From Oxalobacter formigenes (GTDB lineage Bacteria > Pseudomonadota > Gammaproteobacteria > Burkholderiales > Burkholderiaceae_D): DNA of 64,000 bases. Both the position numbers and the translations under genes were made by a program. The notes under the pieces are model-generated. The model ran no database searches and was not told the origin of the DNA. It worked only from the letters and a program-made list of their open reading frames with translations. Shown here one piece after another: positions 25,866-36,107 of this stretch. The DNA lies in contig JAMPAN010000001.1 of assembly GCA_023667225.1 (NCBI GenBank), positions 650,733 through 714,732 of the forward strand, given 5' to 3'. How positions within the stretch are numbered: position 1 is the first letter of the stretch; each line of letters begins with the position of its first letter.

Positions 25866-27056
25866 TTATTTCAGCTGCCCATACAGCAAAGACAGAATTT
25901 TCTCGCCTGCTGATGAACTTTCCGGATTGCCTTCATTATCCTGAACCGATACCTGCGTCATGCCGCCTGTTGCCTCCCTGACAGAAACACGGTAACGCAT
26001 AGCCTTTTTATCCTTGTCTCCATCCGAAGAAAACAGCCTGGAGAAAAAGCCCCTTTCCTGGGCAGACTGGCTCTTGGCCTCCTCATCCTGGTCAACATAG
26101 CGTACAAAATACAGCCCTTGGGAACGATCCCGATCCTCGACCGTAAAACCAACACGATCCAGCGCCAGGCCAACCCGCCGCCACAGCCTGTCAAACCCTT
26201 CTTCGACAACAATAACAGACTGCCCGTCATGTTTGACCAAATTCGCCCGCAGCTGCTGTGGAGCCTCTGCGACTTCTTTCTTCGCTACCGCAATCTCTTT
26301 TTCCCTGTTATCTGTCAGGCGAACCAAAAGCCTCGAAAGAAACTCTGCCTCCAGCTCCGGATCAGACGGACGGGAAGTCCACATTGTCGTATCCTTGTTG
26401 GAACCGACAAGCTCTTCCTGCGCGCCGCGATGACTCAGGAAAATATCAGTGGAACCATCGTCATTGCGCTCCAGGCGGGTACGAAACTTGTCGCGCTCGC
26501 CAGTCGAATACAACGAATCAATCACCTTCCCCAATGTCCGGCGAATGAAATCCTGCGGCAGTTTGGCACGGTTTTCTGCCCAGTCCGTTTCCATAATGCC
26601 CGTAGAAGGCGATTCCACATTAATCATAAACCCGTTGTCCTGCCAGAATTCCTTGATCTCCTGCCAAAGCTCTTCCGGCGAACGGTTCACTACCAGCCAC
26701 CGCTGGCTGCCATCCCGCTCAATATGGGCATCTGTCGCTTCCCTGGGCGCGACGACCACACCGGAACCCGGCGTCACCACCACAGCCTTTGTTCCCGTCT
26801 GCGAAGCCAGTTTTTCCTGATAATCCGAAGCCGTAATCGTACCTGAAGCCGCATCGGGAACCGCATAGCGGTTATCCCGCTGCAACTGGGTCAAATCAGG
26901 CGGTATCTCAAGCCGCTGAGTCGGATTTTTGGCATTTTCACTCTTATAATCAATCCTGTCCGCTTCCCACATGTCATCCCATGAGGAACAACCGGCAAGC
27001 AACATACACAGACAAGCGCTCAGCGCCATCAGGCTGTTTTTTCGGGTTTGTCTCAT
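25866..27056 (-). CDS. bamC: Outer membrane assembly lipoprotein BamC
   Basis: Lipoprotein partner of the BamA beta-barrel insertion machine (396 residues from the ATG at 27056). The signal peptide ends in LLAGC (C23). The unstructured lasso segment follows, with RLEIPPDLTQLQRDNRYAVP (about residues 48-67), the BamD-binding hallmark. Two helix-grip domains follow, marked by RWLVVNRSPEELWQEI and GFDRLWRRVGLALDRVGFTVEDRDR. The frame extends to a GTG at 27092, but the ATG gives a cleaner signal peptide. It sits between dapA and the MBL gene, as in many proteobacteria. Confidence 0.92.
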   Translation of the reverse strand: MRQTRKNSLMALSACLCMLLAGCSSWDDMWEADRIDYKSENAKNPTQRLEIPPDLTQLQRDNRYAVPDAASGTITASDYQEKLASQTGTKAVVVTPGSGVVVAPREATDAHIERDGSQRWLVVNRSPEELWQEIKEFWQDNGFMINVESPSTGIMETDWAENRAKLPQDFIRRTLGKVIDSLYSTGERDKFRTRLERNDDGSTDIFLSHRGAQEELVGSNKDTTMWTSRPSDPELEAEFLSRLLVRLTDNREKEIAVAKKEVAEAPQQLRANLVKHDGQSVIVVEEGFDRLWRRVGLALDRVGFTVEDRDRSQGLYFVRYVDQDEEAKSQSAQERGFFSRLFSSDGDKDKKAMRYRVSVREATGGMTQVSVQDNEGNPESSSAGEKILSLLYGQLK

Positions 27057-27098
27057 TTTTCCCGGCAAATTCCAGTTTGGCAGCAATCTCACAGCAGC

Positions 27099-27986
27099 CT
27101 ATTTAAAACTCATCTCAACGCTGCTCTCCTGCCAGGCCCGGCGAACCGTATCGTGGCAGGCATCGCCAAGAGGAGCCAGCGGCAGCCGTATTCCCGGCGG
27201 AATCATGCCAAGCTCATACATCAGCCACTTCACAGGAACCGGATTGGGCTCCACAAACAGCTGGGTATAAAGCGGGAAAAGCCGGTCGTTGATCCGGCGG
27301 GCAGCCACCGTATCCCCCTTAAGCGCCGCCGCACACATCAGGTGCATATCCTTTGGCGCCACATTGGCCACAACAGAAATATTGCCCTTTGCGCCGCATA
27401 ACATGAGCGCCATGGCAGTGGCATCGTCGCCGGAATACACACTGAACCCCGCCGGCACCTGGCGCAGCAGGCCAATCCCTCTTGCCAGATTGCCTGTCGC
27501 ATCCTTCACCCCTGCAATGCCGGGCACCTGGGCAAGCTTAAGAATCGTATCGTTGGACATGTCGGCAACCGTCCGGCCCGGCACGTTATACAAAATAACC
27601 GGTAAATCAACCGTCTCGGCAATCTTGCGGAAATGCCGGTACATCCCTTCCTGGGTTGGCCGGTTATAGTAGGGCACAACCTGTAAAGAAGCGTTTGCCC
27701 CCGCCTTTTTGGCATGTTCAGTCAGCTCGATTGCCTCGGTCGTGGAATTGCCCCCTGTTCCGGCAATCACAGGAATCCTCCCGTTGGCCTGTTTAACCGC
27801 CACTTCAACCAGCTTGCAATGCTCCTCAAAAGAAACCGTGGGAGATTCGCCTGTCGTTCCCACAATAACAAGGGCATCTGTCCCTTCGGCAACATGCCAG
27901 TCAATCAACCTGCGCAAGCCATCCATATCCAGACTGCCGTCCGGATTCATAGGCGTGACAATTGCAACAATGCTCCCCTGAATCAT
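27099..27986 (-). CDS. dapA: 4-hydroxy-tetrahydrodipicolinate synthase
   Basis: Condenses aspartate semialdehyde with pyruvate in lysine and peptidoglycan precursor synthesis. The 295-residue barrel has GTTGESPT (about residues 42-49), YNVPGRT with the catalytic tyrosine (about 133) and GVKDATGNL with the Schiff-base lysine (about 161). I prefer the ATG at 27986 ([13 protein letters not shown]), where homologs start, over one five codons upstream; neither has a strong ribosome site. First gene of the dapA-bamC-MBL operon. Confidence 0.96.
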   Translation of the reverse strand: MIQGSIVAIVTPMNPDGSLDMDGLRRLIDWHVAEGTDALVIVGTTGESPTVSFEEHCKLVEVAVKQANGRIPVIAGTGGNSTTEAIELTEHAKKAGANASLQVVPYYNRPTQEGMYRHFRKIAETVDLPVILYNVPGRTVADMSNDTILKLAQVPGIAGVKDATGNLARGIGLLRQVPAGFSVYSGDDATAMALMLCGAKGNISVVANVAPKDMHLMCAAALKGDTVAARRINDRLFPLYTQLFVEPNPVPVKWLMYELGMIPPGIRLPLAPLGDACHDTVRRAWQESSVEMSFK

Positions 27987-28125
27987 GACATTATCATCCA
28001 TGTATATTGGAAAAACCTGATTGTAGCGGATACCACGCTGAAATGGCGCAAATCGGCAAAAACTTACTGTAACATGATGTGTCAGCCTTGCGCCCGATCA
28101 ACAGAGAAAGCGGATACCGCTCCCC

Positions 28126-29592
28126 TCATCCCAGCGAAGCGGCCTCTCCCATCAGGTAACGGTCAACAGCACGGGCGCACTCCCTGCCTTCCTTCACTGC
28201 CCAGACCACCAGCGACTGCCCCCTCCGCATATCCCCGGCAGCAAACACCTTCTCCACCGAAGTCCGGTATGGTTGTTCTCCCTTTTCATCCTCTGCCAGC
28301 ACATTGCCCCGCCTGTCCTTTTCCACACCAAAATCCGCCAAAACCTGCGGCACCGGCCCGGCAAAACCTGCCGCAAACAACACCATATCCGCAGGAATAG
28401 CAAACCCGGAATCCGGCCGTTCAACAAAACGTCCCCCAACAAAATCCACCCGGCAGGCAACCAGCCCGGTTACCCGGCCCCGCTTCCCTTCAATCCGCTT
28501 GGTCAACACCTGCCAATCCCGGTCACACCCCTCCTCATGAGAAGAAGAAACGCGGAGTTTCTTCGGCCAGTAAGGCCACTCCAATAGCTTGTTCTCCTTT
28601 TCCGGCGGCCTGGGCATCCGGTCCAGCTGCAAAATACTGGCCGCACCCTGCCGGTTGGCAACGCCCACGCAATCCGATCCCGTATCCCCGCCGCCGATAA
28701 TCACAACCCGCTTGCCTGCCGCCGAAAGACGGCCTGCCGTTTTTTTCCGCACAACAGCCCGGTTTTGCTCCACCAGGAACTCCATTGCGTAATACACCCC
28801 GTGCAAATCGCTGCCCGGCAAGCCAGGATCCCGCGGCTGCTCCGCACCGCCAGCAAGAATAACCGCGTCAAAATCCCGAATCAACGCCTCTGGTTCTATT
28901 TTTTCTTTGGCATAGTTGGCAATACGTTCAGGAAACGCTTTTCCCACCAGAACGCCTGTACGGAATACCACTCCCTCTTCCTGCATCTGCTTAATCCGCC
29001 GGTCAATAAACTGCTTTTCCAGCTTGAAATCCGGTATCCCGTACCGCAACAATCCCCCTGGCTCGCTGTTTTTCTCAAAAACCACCACATCATGTCCTGC
29101 CCTTGCCAGCTGCTGGGCGGCAGCCAGCCCTGCCGGGCCTGAACCGACAACGGCAACTTTTCTGCCGGTTCGGAAAGCGGCCGGTTCCGGCCTGATCCAC
29201 CCCTTCTCCCAGCCCGTTTCCACAATAAACCGCTCAATAGACCGGACGCCCACTGCCTCGGTTGCCAGCCCGGCAACACAAGCCGCCTCACACAGCGCAG
29301 GACATACCCTGCCGGTAATTTCCGGAAAATTATTAGTCAGATGCAGCCGGTCAAGCGCTTCGCGAAAACGGCCCTGATATACCATATCATTCCAGTCCGG
29401 AATCATATTGTGAACCGGACAGGCATGATGGCAAAAGGGTACGCCGCAATCCATACAGCGTGCGCCTTGCTGCAACGCCTGCTCCGGCGTCAGATTCAAC
29501 GTAAATTCCCGATAGTGCTTCACCCGTTCGGCAGGCGGAAGATGGGGCTCCTCAATGCGAGCCAGCTCCATGAACCCGGTTATTTTTCCCAT
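28126..29592 (-). CDS. gltD: Glutamate synthase (NADPH) small subunit
   Basis: Beta subunit of GOGAT that oxidises NADPH and passes electrons to GltB. The 488-residue protein has N-terminal 4Fe-4S cysteines ([19 protein letters not shown] and [12 protein letters not shown]), an FAD-binding [18 protein letters not shown] motif, the GGGDTGSDC nucleotide motif and a C-terminal [18 protein letters not shown] block. It follows gltB by 42 bases. Confidence 0.97.
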   Translation of the reverse strand: MGKITGFMELARIEEPHLPPAERVKHYREFTLNLTPEQALQQGARCMDCGVPFCHHACPVHNMIPDWNDMVYQGRFREALDRLHLTNNFPEITGRVCPALCEAACVAGLATEAVGVRSIERFIVETGWEKGWIRPEPAAFRTGRKVAVVGSGPAGLAAAQQLARAGHDVVVFEKNSEPGGLLRYGIPDFKLEKQFIDRRIKQMQEEGVVFRTGVLVGKAFPERIANYAKEKIEPEALIRDFDAVILAGGAEQPRDPGLPGSDLHGVYYAMEFLVEQNRAVVRKKTAGRLSAAGKRVVIIGGGDTGSDCVGVANRQGAASILQLDRMPRPPEKENKLLEWPYWPKKLRVSSSHEEGCDRDWQVLTKRIEGKRGRVTGLVACRVDFVGGRFVERPDSGFAIPADMVLFAAGFAGPVPQVLADFGVEKDRRGNVLAEDEKGEQPYRTSVEKVFAAGDMRRGQSLVVWAVKEGRECARAVDRYLMGEAASLG

Positions 29593-29634
29593 GGCAATAT
29601 TCCCTTCATTTTTTCTTTCATAACCCGCAGGCGC

Positions 29635-32600
29635 CTACCGTGCCTGATTCGCCGTTTTTCCTGCATTCAGCTCCATCAAAGCGCGACGGTATTCCATCGG
29701 AAATACCTTGACAAACCGGCTGCGCGCCCTTTCCCAGTCATCCATCATCTGCCGTGCAACAAGGCTGCCGGTATGAATGAAATGCCGCTCAATCAGGCGC
29801 TTTAAAATCACCTCATCCGGTTCCTGCCCGTCATGGCGCGTCATGTTGTGCCAGACAGCATGATCAGTATGCTGTTCCTGCTCAGCCTGCGGCAAAACCG
29901 GCTCCAGCGAAACCATAGACAAATTGCAGCGGTTTTCGAATATGCAATCCGGGTCATAAACATAAGCAATTCCGCCCGACATACCTGCCGCAAAATTCCG
30001 GCCAGTCTGCCCAAGCACCACCACCGTACCGCCCGTCATATACTCGCAGCCATGGTCGCCAACCCCTTCAACAACAGCTGCCGCGCCGGAATTCCTGACA
30101 GCGAAACGTTCCCCCGTCATACCGTGGAAAAAAGCCTCTCCCGCAATTGCGCCATACAAAACCGTATTCCCGGCAATCATATTTTGCTCCGGCTGCCCCC
30201 GGAACTGGGCATGGGGCCGAAGAATCAGCCGCCCGCCGGACAACCCCTTGCCGACATAATCATTGGCCTCCCCCACCAGATCAAGCGTGATGCCATGCGC
30301 AAGGAAAGCGCCGGCTGATTGCCCTGCCGTTCCCTGCAACTGGATATGAATCGTGTCATCCGGCAGCCCGATATGACCGTAACGCCGGGCAATTTCACCG
30401 GAAAGCATTGCGCCCACCGTACGGTTGCTGTTTTTGACAGGCGAAATAAACGACACCTTCTCTCCCTTTTCCAGGGCAGGCATTGCCTGGGCAATCAAAC
30501 GGTGATCCAGCGCCTCCTGCAATCCATGATCCTGCTGCTCTTCATGCTTTCTCGGAACCGCATTCGCCATATCCGGCTGATAGAACAAACGGCTGAAATC
30601 CAGACCCTTTTCCTTCCAGTAAAGAACAGCCTTGGACTGGTCAAGCAAATCAACCCGCCCGATTAACTCCTCATAACGCCGGATACCCAGCTGCGCCATA
30701 ATCTGGCGCAGCTCTTCCGCCACAAAGAAAAGATAATTGACGACATACTCTGGCTTGCCGCTGAATTTGGCCCTAAGCGCCGGATCCTGTGTCGCCACTC
30801 CCACAGGACAGGTATTGAGATGGCACTTGCGCATCATAATGCAGCCTTGCGTCACCAGCGGAGCCGTCGCAAACCCGACTTCATCTGCCCCCAGCATAGC
30901 GGCAATCGCCACATCACGCCCGGTCTTCATCTGCCCGTCTGCCTGGATACGCACCCTTCCGCGAAGATTGTTCAACACCAAAGTCTGCTGCGCCTCGGCC
31001 AGGCCAATCTCCCAGGGAGAACCGGTATGTTTAACAGAAGAAAGCGGAGACGCCCCTGTACCGCCGTCATGCCCGGCAATCACAATATGGTCAGCCTTGG
31101 CTTTCGCCACACCAGCTGCAATCGTTCCCACGCCAACTTCCGACACCAGTTTGACCGAAATGGAAGCCGCCGGATTCACATTTTTCAGATCATGAATCAA
31201 CTGCGCCAAATCTTCAATAGAATAAATATCATGGTGCGGAGGCGGCGAAATCAGGCCGACGCCAGGCACAGAATAACGCATACTGGCAATATAATCCGAC
31301 ACCTTGTCTCCCGGCAGCTGGCCGCCCTCTCCCGGCTTGGCCCCCTGAGCCATCTTGATCTGGATTTCGTCTGCCGTATTTAAGTATTCAGCCGTCACCC
31401 CGAAACGGCCTGATGCCACCTGCTTGATACGCGACCGAAGCGAATCTCCCGCCTGAAGCGGAATATCCGCCACAATCCGGTCTTTGCCCAAAATGGAAGC
31501 CAGCGTTTCCCCCTGCTTAATCGGCACACCGGCCCGCTCATTCTCATAGCGCCGCGGATCCTCGCCGCCTTCGCCCGTATTGGATTTGCCGCCAATGCGG
31601 TTCATCGCCACCGCAAGCGAAGCATGCGCTTCCGCACTAATCGACCCCAGCGACATAGCCCCTGTCGCAAACCGCTTCACAATCTCTTTTGCTGGCTCCA
31701 CCTCATCCACAGAAATAGCCTTCACCGGATCAATTTTGAACTCAAACAACCCCCGTAGCGTCATCTGGCGCCGGGACTGGTCATTGACAATCTGCGCAAA
31801 TTCCTTGTAAGTGCTGTAACTGTTGGAACGAGAGGCATGCTGAAGAGCAGCAATCGCCTCCGGCGTAAACATATGTTCTTCCCCCTGGCTCCGGAAAGCA
31901 TATTCCCCTCCTGCATCCAGCGTCTTTCTATACTGCTGCCCCGGCCCGAACGCCATCTTGTGCAGACGGAGCGATTCTTCGGCAAGGTCAAAAATATCCA
32001 TCCCTTCCACACTGGAGACCGTTCCCCGGAAATACTTCTCCACCAGCGCGCCGGACAAGCCGATCGCCTCGAATATCTGCGCCCCGCAATAAGAACGGTA
32101 AGTGGAAATACCCATCTTGGACATCACCTTGAGCATCCCCTTGTTAATCGCCTTGACAAAATTGGCCTGCGCCGCCTCAGGTGTGAGGTCAGGAGAAAGC
32201 GACGGCGCCATGTCAGCCAGCGTCTCAAGCGCCAGATACGGATGCACCGCTTCCGCCCCATAACCGGCAAGCAGCGCAAAATGGTGAGTTTCCCTCGCCG
32301 AACCGGTTTCCACCACCAGGCCTGTCAAGGCACGCAAGCCGCGGGCAATCAGATGCTGGTGCACTGCCGAAACCGCCAAAAGCGCAGGCACTGCCACCAT
32401 ACCGGCACTAATGGCACGATCGGAAACAATCAGGATATTGTGCCCGGATCTGACGGCATCAACAGCCTCCGAACACAGCGATGCCACATGTGCCTCAATC
32501 CCTTCTTTTCCCCAGGAAAGCGGATAACAGATATTCAGCTCATAAGAGCGGAACTTGCCATTGGTATAGGCATCAATACTGTGGATTGCCTCCATTTCGG

Positions 32601-34311
32601 CAAACCCCAGTACCGGCTGGAGAATTTCCAGCCGCATGGGCGGATTCACATTATTGGTATCCAGCAAATTCGGTTTGGGGCCCAGATAGGAAATCAGGGA
32701 CATCACCATCTCTTCCCTGATCGGATCAATAGGCGGATTCGTTACCTGCGCAAACAACTGCTTGAAATAATGGTAAAGCAGCCTGGGCCGGTGCGACAGC
32801 ACCGCCAGCGGTGCATCATTGCCCATGGAACCAATCGCCTCCTCGCCTGATACTGCCATTGGCGGCAAAATCACACGAAGATCTTCCCGGGTATAACCGA
32901 ACGCCTGCTGCCTTTCCAAAAGCGCGACAGGAGAAACAGGGATATGGGTTACCCGTTCCTTCAAATCATGCAAATTAATGCAGACCGAGCGGATCCAGGC
33001 ACGGTACGGCCGGGCATTGGCATAAATACTTTTGATCTCGCTGTCGTCAACAATCCGCCCCGCTTCCATATCCACCAGAAACATCTTGCCCGGTTCCAGA
33101 CGCCACTTCCTGACAATACGGGACTCCGGGATAGGCAAAACGCCGGTTTCCGACGCCATTACCACCAGATCATCATCCGTCACAATATACCGGGCCGGAC
33201 GCAGCCCGTTGCGATCCAGCATCCCGCCAATCTGCCGTCCATCCGTAAACGCCATGGCGGCAGGCCCGTCCCACGGTTCCATCATGGCAGCGTGATACTC
33301 ATAAAAAGCGCGCCGGTTCGGCTCCATCCCGATATAGTTTTCCCAGGCCTCTGGAATCATCATCATAACTGCATGCGCCAGGGGATACCCCGACATCACC
33401 AAAAGTTCCAGCGCATTGTCAAAACAGGCCGTATCGGATTGTCCCTCGTAAGTAATGGGATACAGCTTGCCGAGATCTTCCTCCAGCACAGCCGATTTCA
33501 TCATTCCTTCCCGCGCCCGCAGCCAGTTGAAATTGCCCTTGACCGTATTGATCTCGCCATTATGCGCTACCAGCCGGTAAGGATGCGCCAGCGGCCACTC
33601 CGGAAAAGTATTGGTAGAAAAACGCTGATGCACCATCGCCAGCGCCGAAACACAGCGTGGGTCCTGCAAATCCTTGTAATACGCCTCTACCTGGTCAGCC
33701 AGGAGCAGCCCCTTGTACACAATCGTGCGCGCCGACATGGAAGGAACAAAAAACTCCCTGCAATGCGCCAGATTCAAATCCTGGATGGCATGGCCCGCCG
33801 CCTTTCGGATAACAAAAAGCTTGCGTTCCAGCACATCCGTCACCATCACATCCGGGCCGCGCCCGATAAAAATCTGGCGTATGACCGGCTCCTTTTCCCT
33901 GACAACCGGCGACATGGGCATTTCGCCGTCCACCGGCACATCCCGCCAGCCCAGCACAACCTGTCCCTCGGCGCGGACAGTCCGCTCAATCTCGCGCTCG
34001 CAGGCCAGCCTTGACCCCTGCTCCTTCGGCAAAAAAATCATGCCGACGCCATACTCCCCTGGAGGCGGCAGCGTCACCCCCTGCAAAGCCATCTCCTCCC
34101 GGAAATACTGGTCAGGTATCTGAATAAGCATACCCGCGCCGTCTCCCATCAGCTTGTCTGCCCCCACAGCCCCCCGATGCGTCAGATTTTTCAGGATCAG
34201 AATACCCTGTTCAATAATTTCGTGGCTCTTCTCCCCCTTGATATGGGCGACAAACCCGACACCGCAAGCATCATGCTCATAAGCCGGATGATATAACCCC
34301 TGTGGACGCAT
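29635..34311 (-). CDS. gltB: Glutamate synthase (NADPH) large subunit
   Basis: Alpha subunit of GOGAT, which makes two glutamates from glutamine and 2-oxoglutarate (1558 residues). After a short propeptide the class II amidotransferase cysteine appears in [10 protein letters not shown] (C16). The central and FMN domains include [15 protein letters not shown] and [12 protein letters not shown]. The 3Fe-4S cysteines are in [22 protein letters not shown]-terminal beta-helix domain (GxxxG-rich, residues 1290-1480) ends the protein. It is transcribed with gltD. Confidence 0.98.
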   Translation of the reverse strand: MRPQGLYHPAYEHDACGVGFVAHIKGEKSHEIIEQGILILKNLTHRGAVGADKLMGDGAGMLIQIPDQYFREEMALQGVTLPPPGEYGVGMIFLPKEQGSRLACEREIERTVRAEGQVVLGWRDVPVDGEMPMSPVVREKEPVIRQIFIGRGPDVMVTDVLERKLFVIRKAAGHAIQDLNLAHCREFFVPSMSARTIVYKGLLLADQVEAYYKDLQDPRCVSALAMVHQRFSTNTFPEWPLAHPYRLVAHNGEINTVKGNFNWLRAREGMMKSAVLEEDLGKLYPITYEGQSDTACFDNALELLVMSGYPLAHAVMMMIPEAWENYIGMEPNRRAFYEYHAAMMEPWDGPAAMAFTDGRQIGGMLDRNGLRPARYIVTDDDLVVMASETGVLPIPESRIVRKWRLEPGKMFLVDMEAGRIVDDSEIKSIYANARPYRAWIRSVCINLHDLKERVTHIPVSPVALLERQQAFGYTREDLRVILPPMAVSGEEAIGSMGNDAPLAVLSHRPRLLYHYFKQLFAQVTNPPIDPIREEMVMSLISYLGPKPNLLDTNNVNPPMRLEILQPVLGFAEMEAIHSIDAYTNGKFRSYELNICYPLSWGKEGIEAHVASLCSEAVDAVRSGHNILIVSDRAISAGMVAVPALLAVSAVHQHLIARGLRALTGLVVETGSARETHHFALLAGYGAEAVHPYLALETLADMAPSLSPDLTPEAAQANFVKAINKGMLKVMSKMGISTYRSYCGAQIFEAIGLSGALVEKYFRGTVSSVEGMDIFDLAEESLRLHKMAFGPGQQYRKTLDAGGEYAFRSQGEEHMFTPEAIAALQHASRSNSYSTYKEFAQIVNDQSRRQMTLRGLFEFKIDPVKAISVDEVEPAKEIVKRFATGAMSLGSISAEAHASLAVAMNRIGGKSNTGEGGEDPRRYENERAGVPIKQGETLASILGKDRIVADIPLQAGDSLRSRIKQVASGRFGVTAEYLNTADEIQIKMAQGAKPGEGGQLPGDKVSDYIASMRYSVPGVGLISPPPHHDIYSIEDLAQLIHDLKNVNPAASISVKLVSEVGVGTIAAGVAKAKADHIVIAGHDGGTGASPLSSVKHTGSPWEIGLAEAQQTLVLNNLRGRVRIQADGQMKTGRDVAIAAMLGADEVGFATAPLVTQGCIMMRKCHLNTCPVGVATQDPALRAKFSGKPEYVVNYLFFVAEELRQIMAQLGIRRYEELIGRVDLLDQSKAVLYWKEKGLDFSRLFYQPDMANAVPRKHEEQQDHGLQEALDHRLIAQAMPALEKGEKVSFISPVKNSNRTVGAMLSGEIARRYGHIGLPDDTIHIQLQGTAGQSAGAFLAHGITLDLVGEANDYVGKGLSGGRLILRPHAQFRGQPEQNMIAGNTVLYGAIAGEAFFHGMTGERFAVRNSGAAAVVEGVGDHGCEYMTGGTVVVLGQTGRNFAAGMSGGIAYVYDPDCIFENRCNLSMVSLEPVLPQAEQEQHTDHAVWHNMTRHDGQEPDEVILKRLIERHFIHTGSLVARQMMDDWERARSRFVKVFPMEYRRALMELNAGKTANQAR

Positions 34312-34423
34312 ACCTTGTTCTCCGTTTTGCCTCGTTTATTTTTCATCCCGTCTTGCCGCACACCTTGCCGCAAAAACGTTTCCACTGAAAATTATTATGG
34401 ATAAAACTGGCAGCCGCAAAAAA

Positions 34424-35243
34424 ATAAAAGGGGTCAGAGTGATTTTATTTCACGATAAATAACAAAAAAATCATAAAAGGGACAGAATAAATGTTTTTGC
34501 AAAAAAATATCGTCACTCGCCCCGTTCCCTGGGCGGGCGCCCTCTTTTCCCCATCCGGATTTTTTTGGCTGTCCGCCGCTCCAGCTCAAGCCGGAAACCC
34601 TCTGTTCCTACCGGCCAGCCATACTCAAAAGCCAGCTCCATCTTTCTGCCTGCCTCAACAGAAAAAGGCACTGCCATCAACCTGCTGTAAGCCGCCTCAC
34701 GCGCAAAAGGCGTATTGCCCAAATCCCAATAAAGCTGGTGATCCTGAATCAGGGGATCCTGCCTGATCCCGGCATGATGCGCATAACTGGACCAGCGCCA
34801 ATCCGGCAGCTGGCGAACCAGTCCGCTTGTCACTGGCAGCCATTCAATAAAACAGCAGCACGCCAGAAAACTGGCCGAAGCCTCTATCGGTGAAGTCCGG
34901 TAACGCCCCTCCCACAATGTTCCGCTCCTGCCATATTTTCTATTGAAATACGGCACATAATAACGTCCCGCCCGCTGAATCATGCGCGATAATCCCATCG
35001 CATCTTTTGGCGTGGCAAGCAAGTGGAACCGCGATTCCATCAGCAAATAGGCATGCACAGCCACCTCATATTGCACAGCTGCCTCGCGAAGCTGCCTGAG
35101 GAAAAATAGGTAATCCTCCTCTTCACAAAAAATCTGCGACCGGTTATTTCCCTTTTGGAGAATATGATGAGGCTGATACGGAAGAATCAGGCGGGCTGAT
35201 CTGGCCACAGTACACTCCACATAATGACTCTGACCCCATTATT
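34424..35243 (-). mobile_element. RAYT/Y1-transposase unit between short inverted repeats
   Basis: The transposase gene at 34513-35220 is bounded by GGGGTCAGAGT (34430-34440) and its inverse ACTCTGACCCC (35227-35237). The match continues imperfectly into the adjoining TAAAA / TTTT-rich bases. The left arm is also partly self-complementary, like the REP-type palindromes these proteins recognise. No target-site duplication is obvious. Only one unit is present in the window. Confidence 0.65.
34513..35220 (-). CDS. REP-associated tyrosine transposase (RAYT) with degenerate HUH motif
   Basis: A 235-residue Y1/IS200-like transposase of the RAYT kind: PYQPHHILQKGNNR near the N-terminus, then VHAYLLMESRFHLLATP, a tyrosine-containing QRAGRYYVPYFNRKYG, GRSGTLWEGRYR and a C-terminal PDWRWSSYAHHAG. 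Family members usually read NHVHLL where this one has SRFHLL, so the first histidine of the metal-binding HUH pair is arginine. The usual ELNPVRAGLV reads EWLPVTSGLV. The catalytic ability is therefore doubtful. It may be an inactive, ageing or domesticated copy. It lies between gltB and hsp20. Confidence 0.8.
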   Translation of the reverse strand: MECTVARSARLILPYQPHHILQKGNNRSQIFCEEEDYLFFLRQLREAAVQYEVAVHAYLLMESRFHLLATPKDAMGLSRMIQRAGRYYVPYFNRKYGRSGTLWEGRYRTSPIEASASFLACCCFIEWLPVTSGLVRQLPDWRWSSYAHHAGIRQDPLIQDHQLYWDLGNTPFAREAAYSRLMAVPFSVEAGRKMELAFEYGWPVGTEGFRLELERRTAKKIRMGKRGRPPRERGE

Positions 35244-35412
35244 TTACCCTGTATTGCATAACAGGCAAAAAACTCCCCAAAAAACAGGGCCACGATTCTG
35301 TTTTCTTGAGATGCCTCATCACGCATTGCCGGGGAAAGAATAATCTTCCTGCAAGCCCAGAAGAAGCTGTCTGCGCTGAAAATACATTTCTTGACGACTA
35401 CATTGGGAGAAA

Positions 35413-35868
35413 ATGATGGCCAATGCCTTAAGACACATTGCCCCTTTTGGGGAACTGAGCCGTTTTGAGCCTTTTCGCAACCTGGATGAAATCTTCAACA
35501 ATTTCCGCCTCATGCCCTCCATCAGCAACATGGAAATGATGGAGCCGCGCATCAAAATTGACGTCACCGAAACAGACAGCGCCTACCTTGTCAAAGCAGA
35601 TGCGCCCGGTGTTTCCAAAGAAGAAATCCAGGTCGGCATAGAAGGCAACCAGATCACCATTGAATTTGAAGTCAAAAAAGAAACACAGGAAAAAGAAGAA
35701 GGCAAAGTTATCCGCAGCGAACGCTACATCGGACGCCAGTCCCGCAGTTTTTCCCTGGCCCAGGAGGTAGATGAATCCCGCGCAGAAGCTTGCTATACCA
35801 ACGGCGTGCTGCAGCTGACCCTGCCGAAGAAACCCGGTTCTTCAAAAAAAATGCTGCCTGTTTCCTGA
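35413..35868 (+). CDS. Small heat shock protein (Hsp20 / alpha-crystallin family)
   Basis: ATP-independent holdase that binds unfolding proteins. The 151-residue protein has a Phe-rich N-terminal arm, then the alpha-crystallin domain from about residue 46 (IKIDVTETDSAYLVKADAPGV). The conserved GVLQLTLPKK signature is near residue 131, followed by a short C-terminal extension without a clear IxI motif. The ribosome site GGGAG lies 6 bases before the first of two adjacent ATGs. I saw no convincing sigma-32 promoter, CIRCE element or RNA thermometer upstream. A terminator follows. Confidence 0.95.
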   Translation: MMANALRHIAPFGELSRFEPFRNLDEIFNNFRLMPSISNMEMMEPRIKIDVTETDSAYLVKADAPGVSKEEIQVGIEGNQITIEFEVKKETQEKEEGKVIRSERYIGRQSRSFSLAQEVDESRAEACYTNGVLQLTLPKKPGSSKKMLPVS

Positions 35869-35887
35869 TTCCAGGCAAACCCCTGTC

Positions 35888-35915
35888 ACCGGCACAGCCT
35901 TTCTGTGCCGGTTTT
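35888..35915 (+). terminator. Intrinsic terminator after hsp20
   Basis: Stem ACCGGCACAG (35888-35897) / CTGTGCCGGT (35903-35912), 5-base loop, then TTTT. Confidence 0.85.
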
Positions 35916-36107
35916 GATGCCATTGATATCCAGACAACTTTTCCTCCGGCTTTCCGGCTCGCTGCCACTATCTTTTCTTCGCTGCAACCAACTGCGCCGC
36001 TTTTCTTGCATACTCCTTCCATGACGGCCGGTTATCCCTGTATGATGGTAAATATTGGCGGCAGAACACATCCTGCTGCCTTCCCGGAAACAGCGGAAGG
36101 ATAAACC

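Noticed and set aside
35240-35412. RNA thermometer or sigma-32 promoter before hsp20
   Set aside because: No ROSE/fourU pairing to the ribosome site and no convincing CTTGAAA / CCCCAT pair was found.
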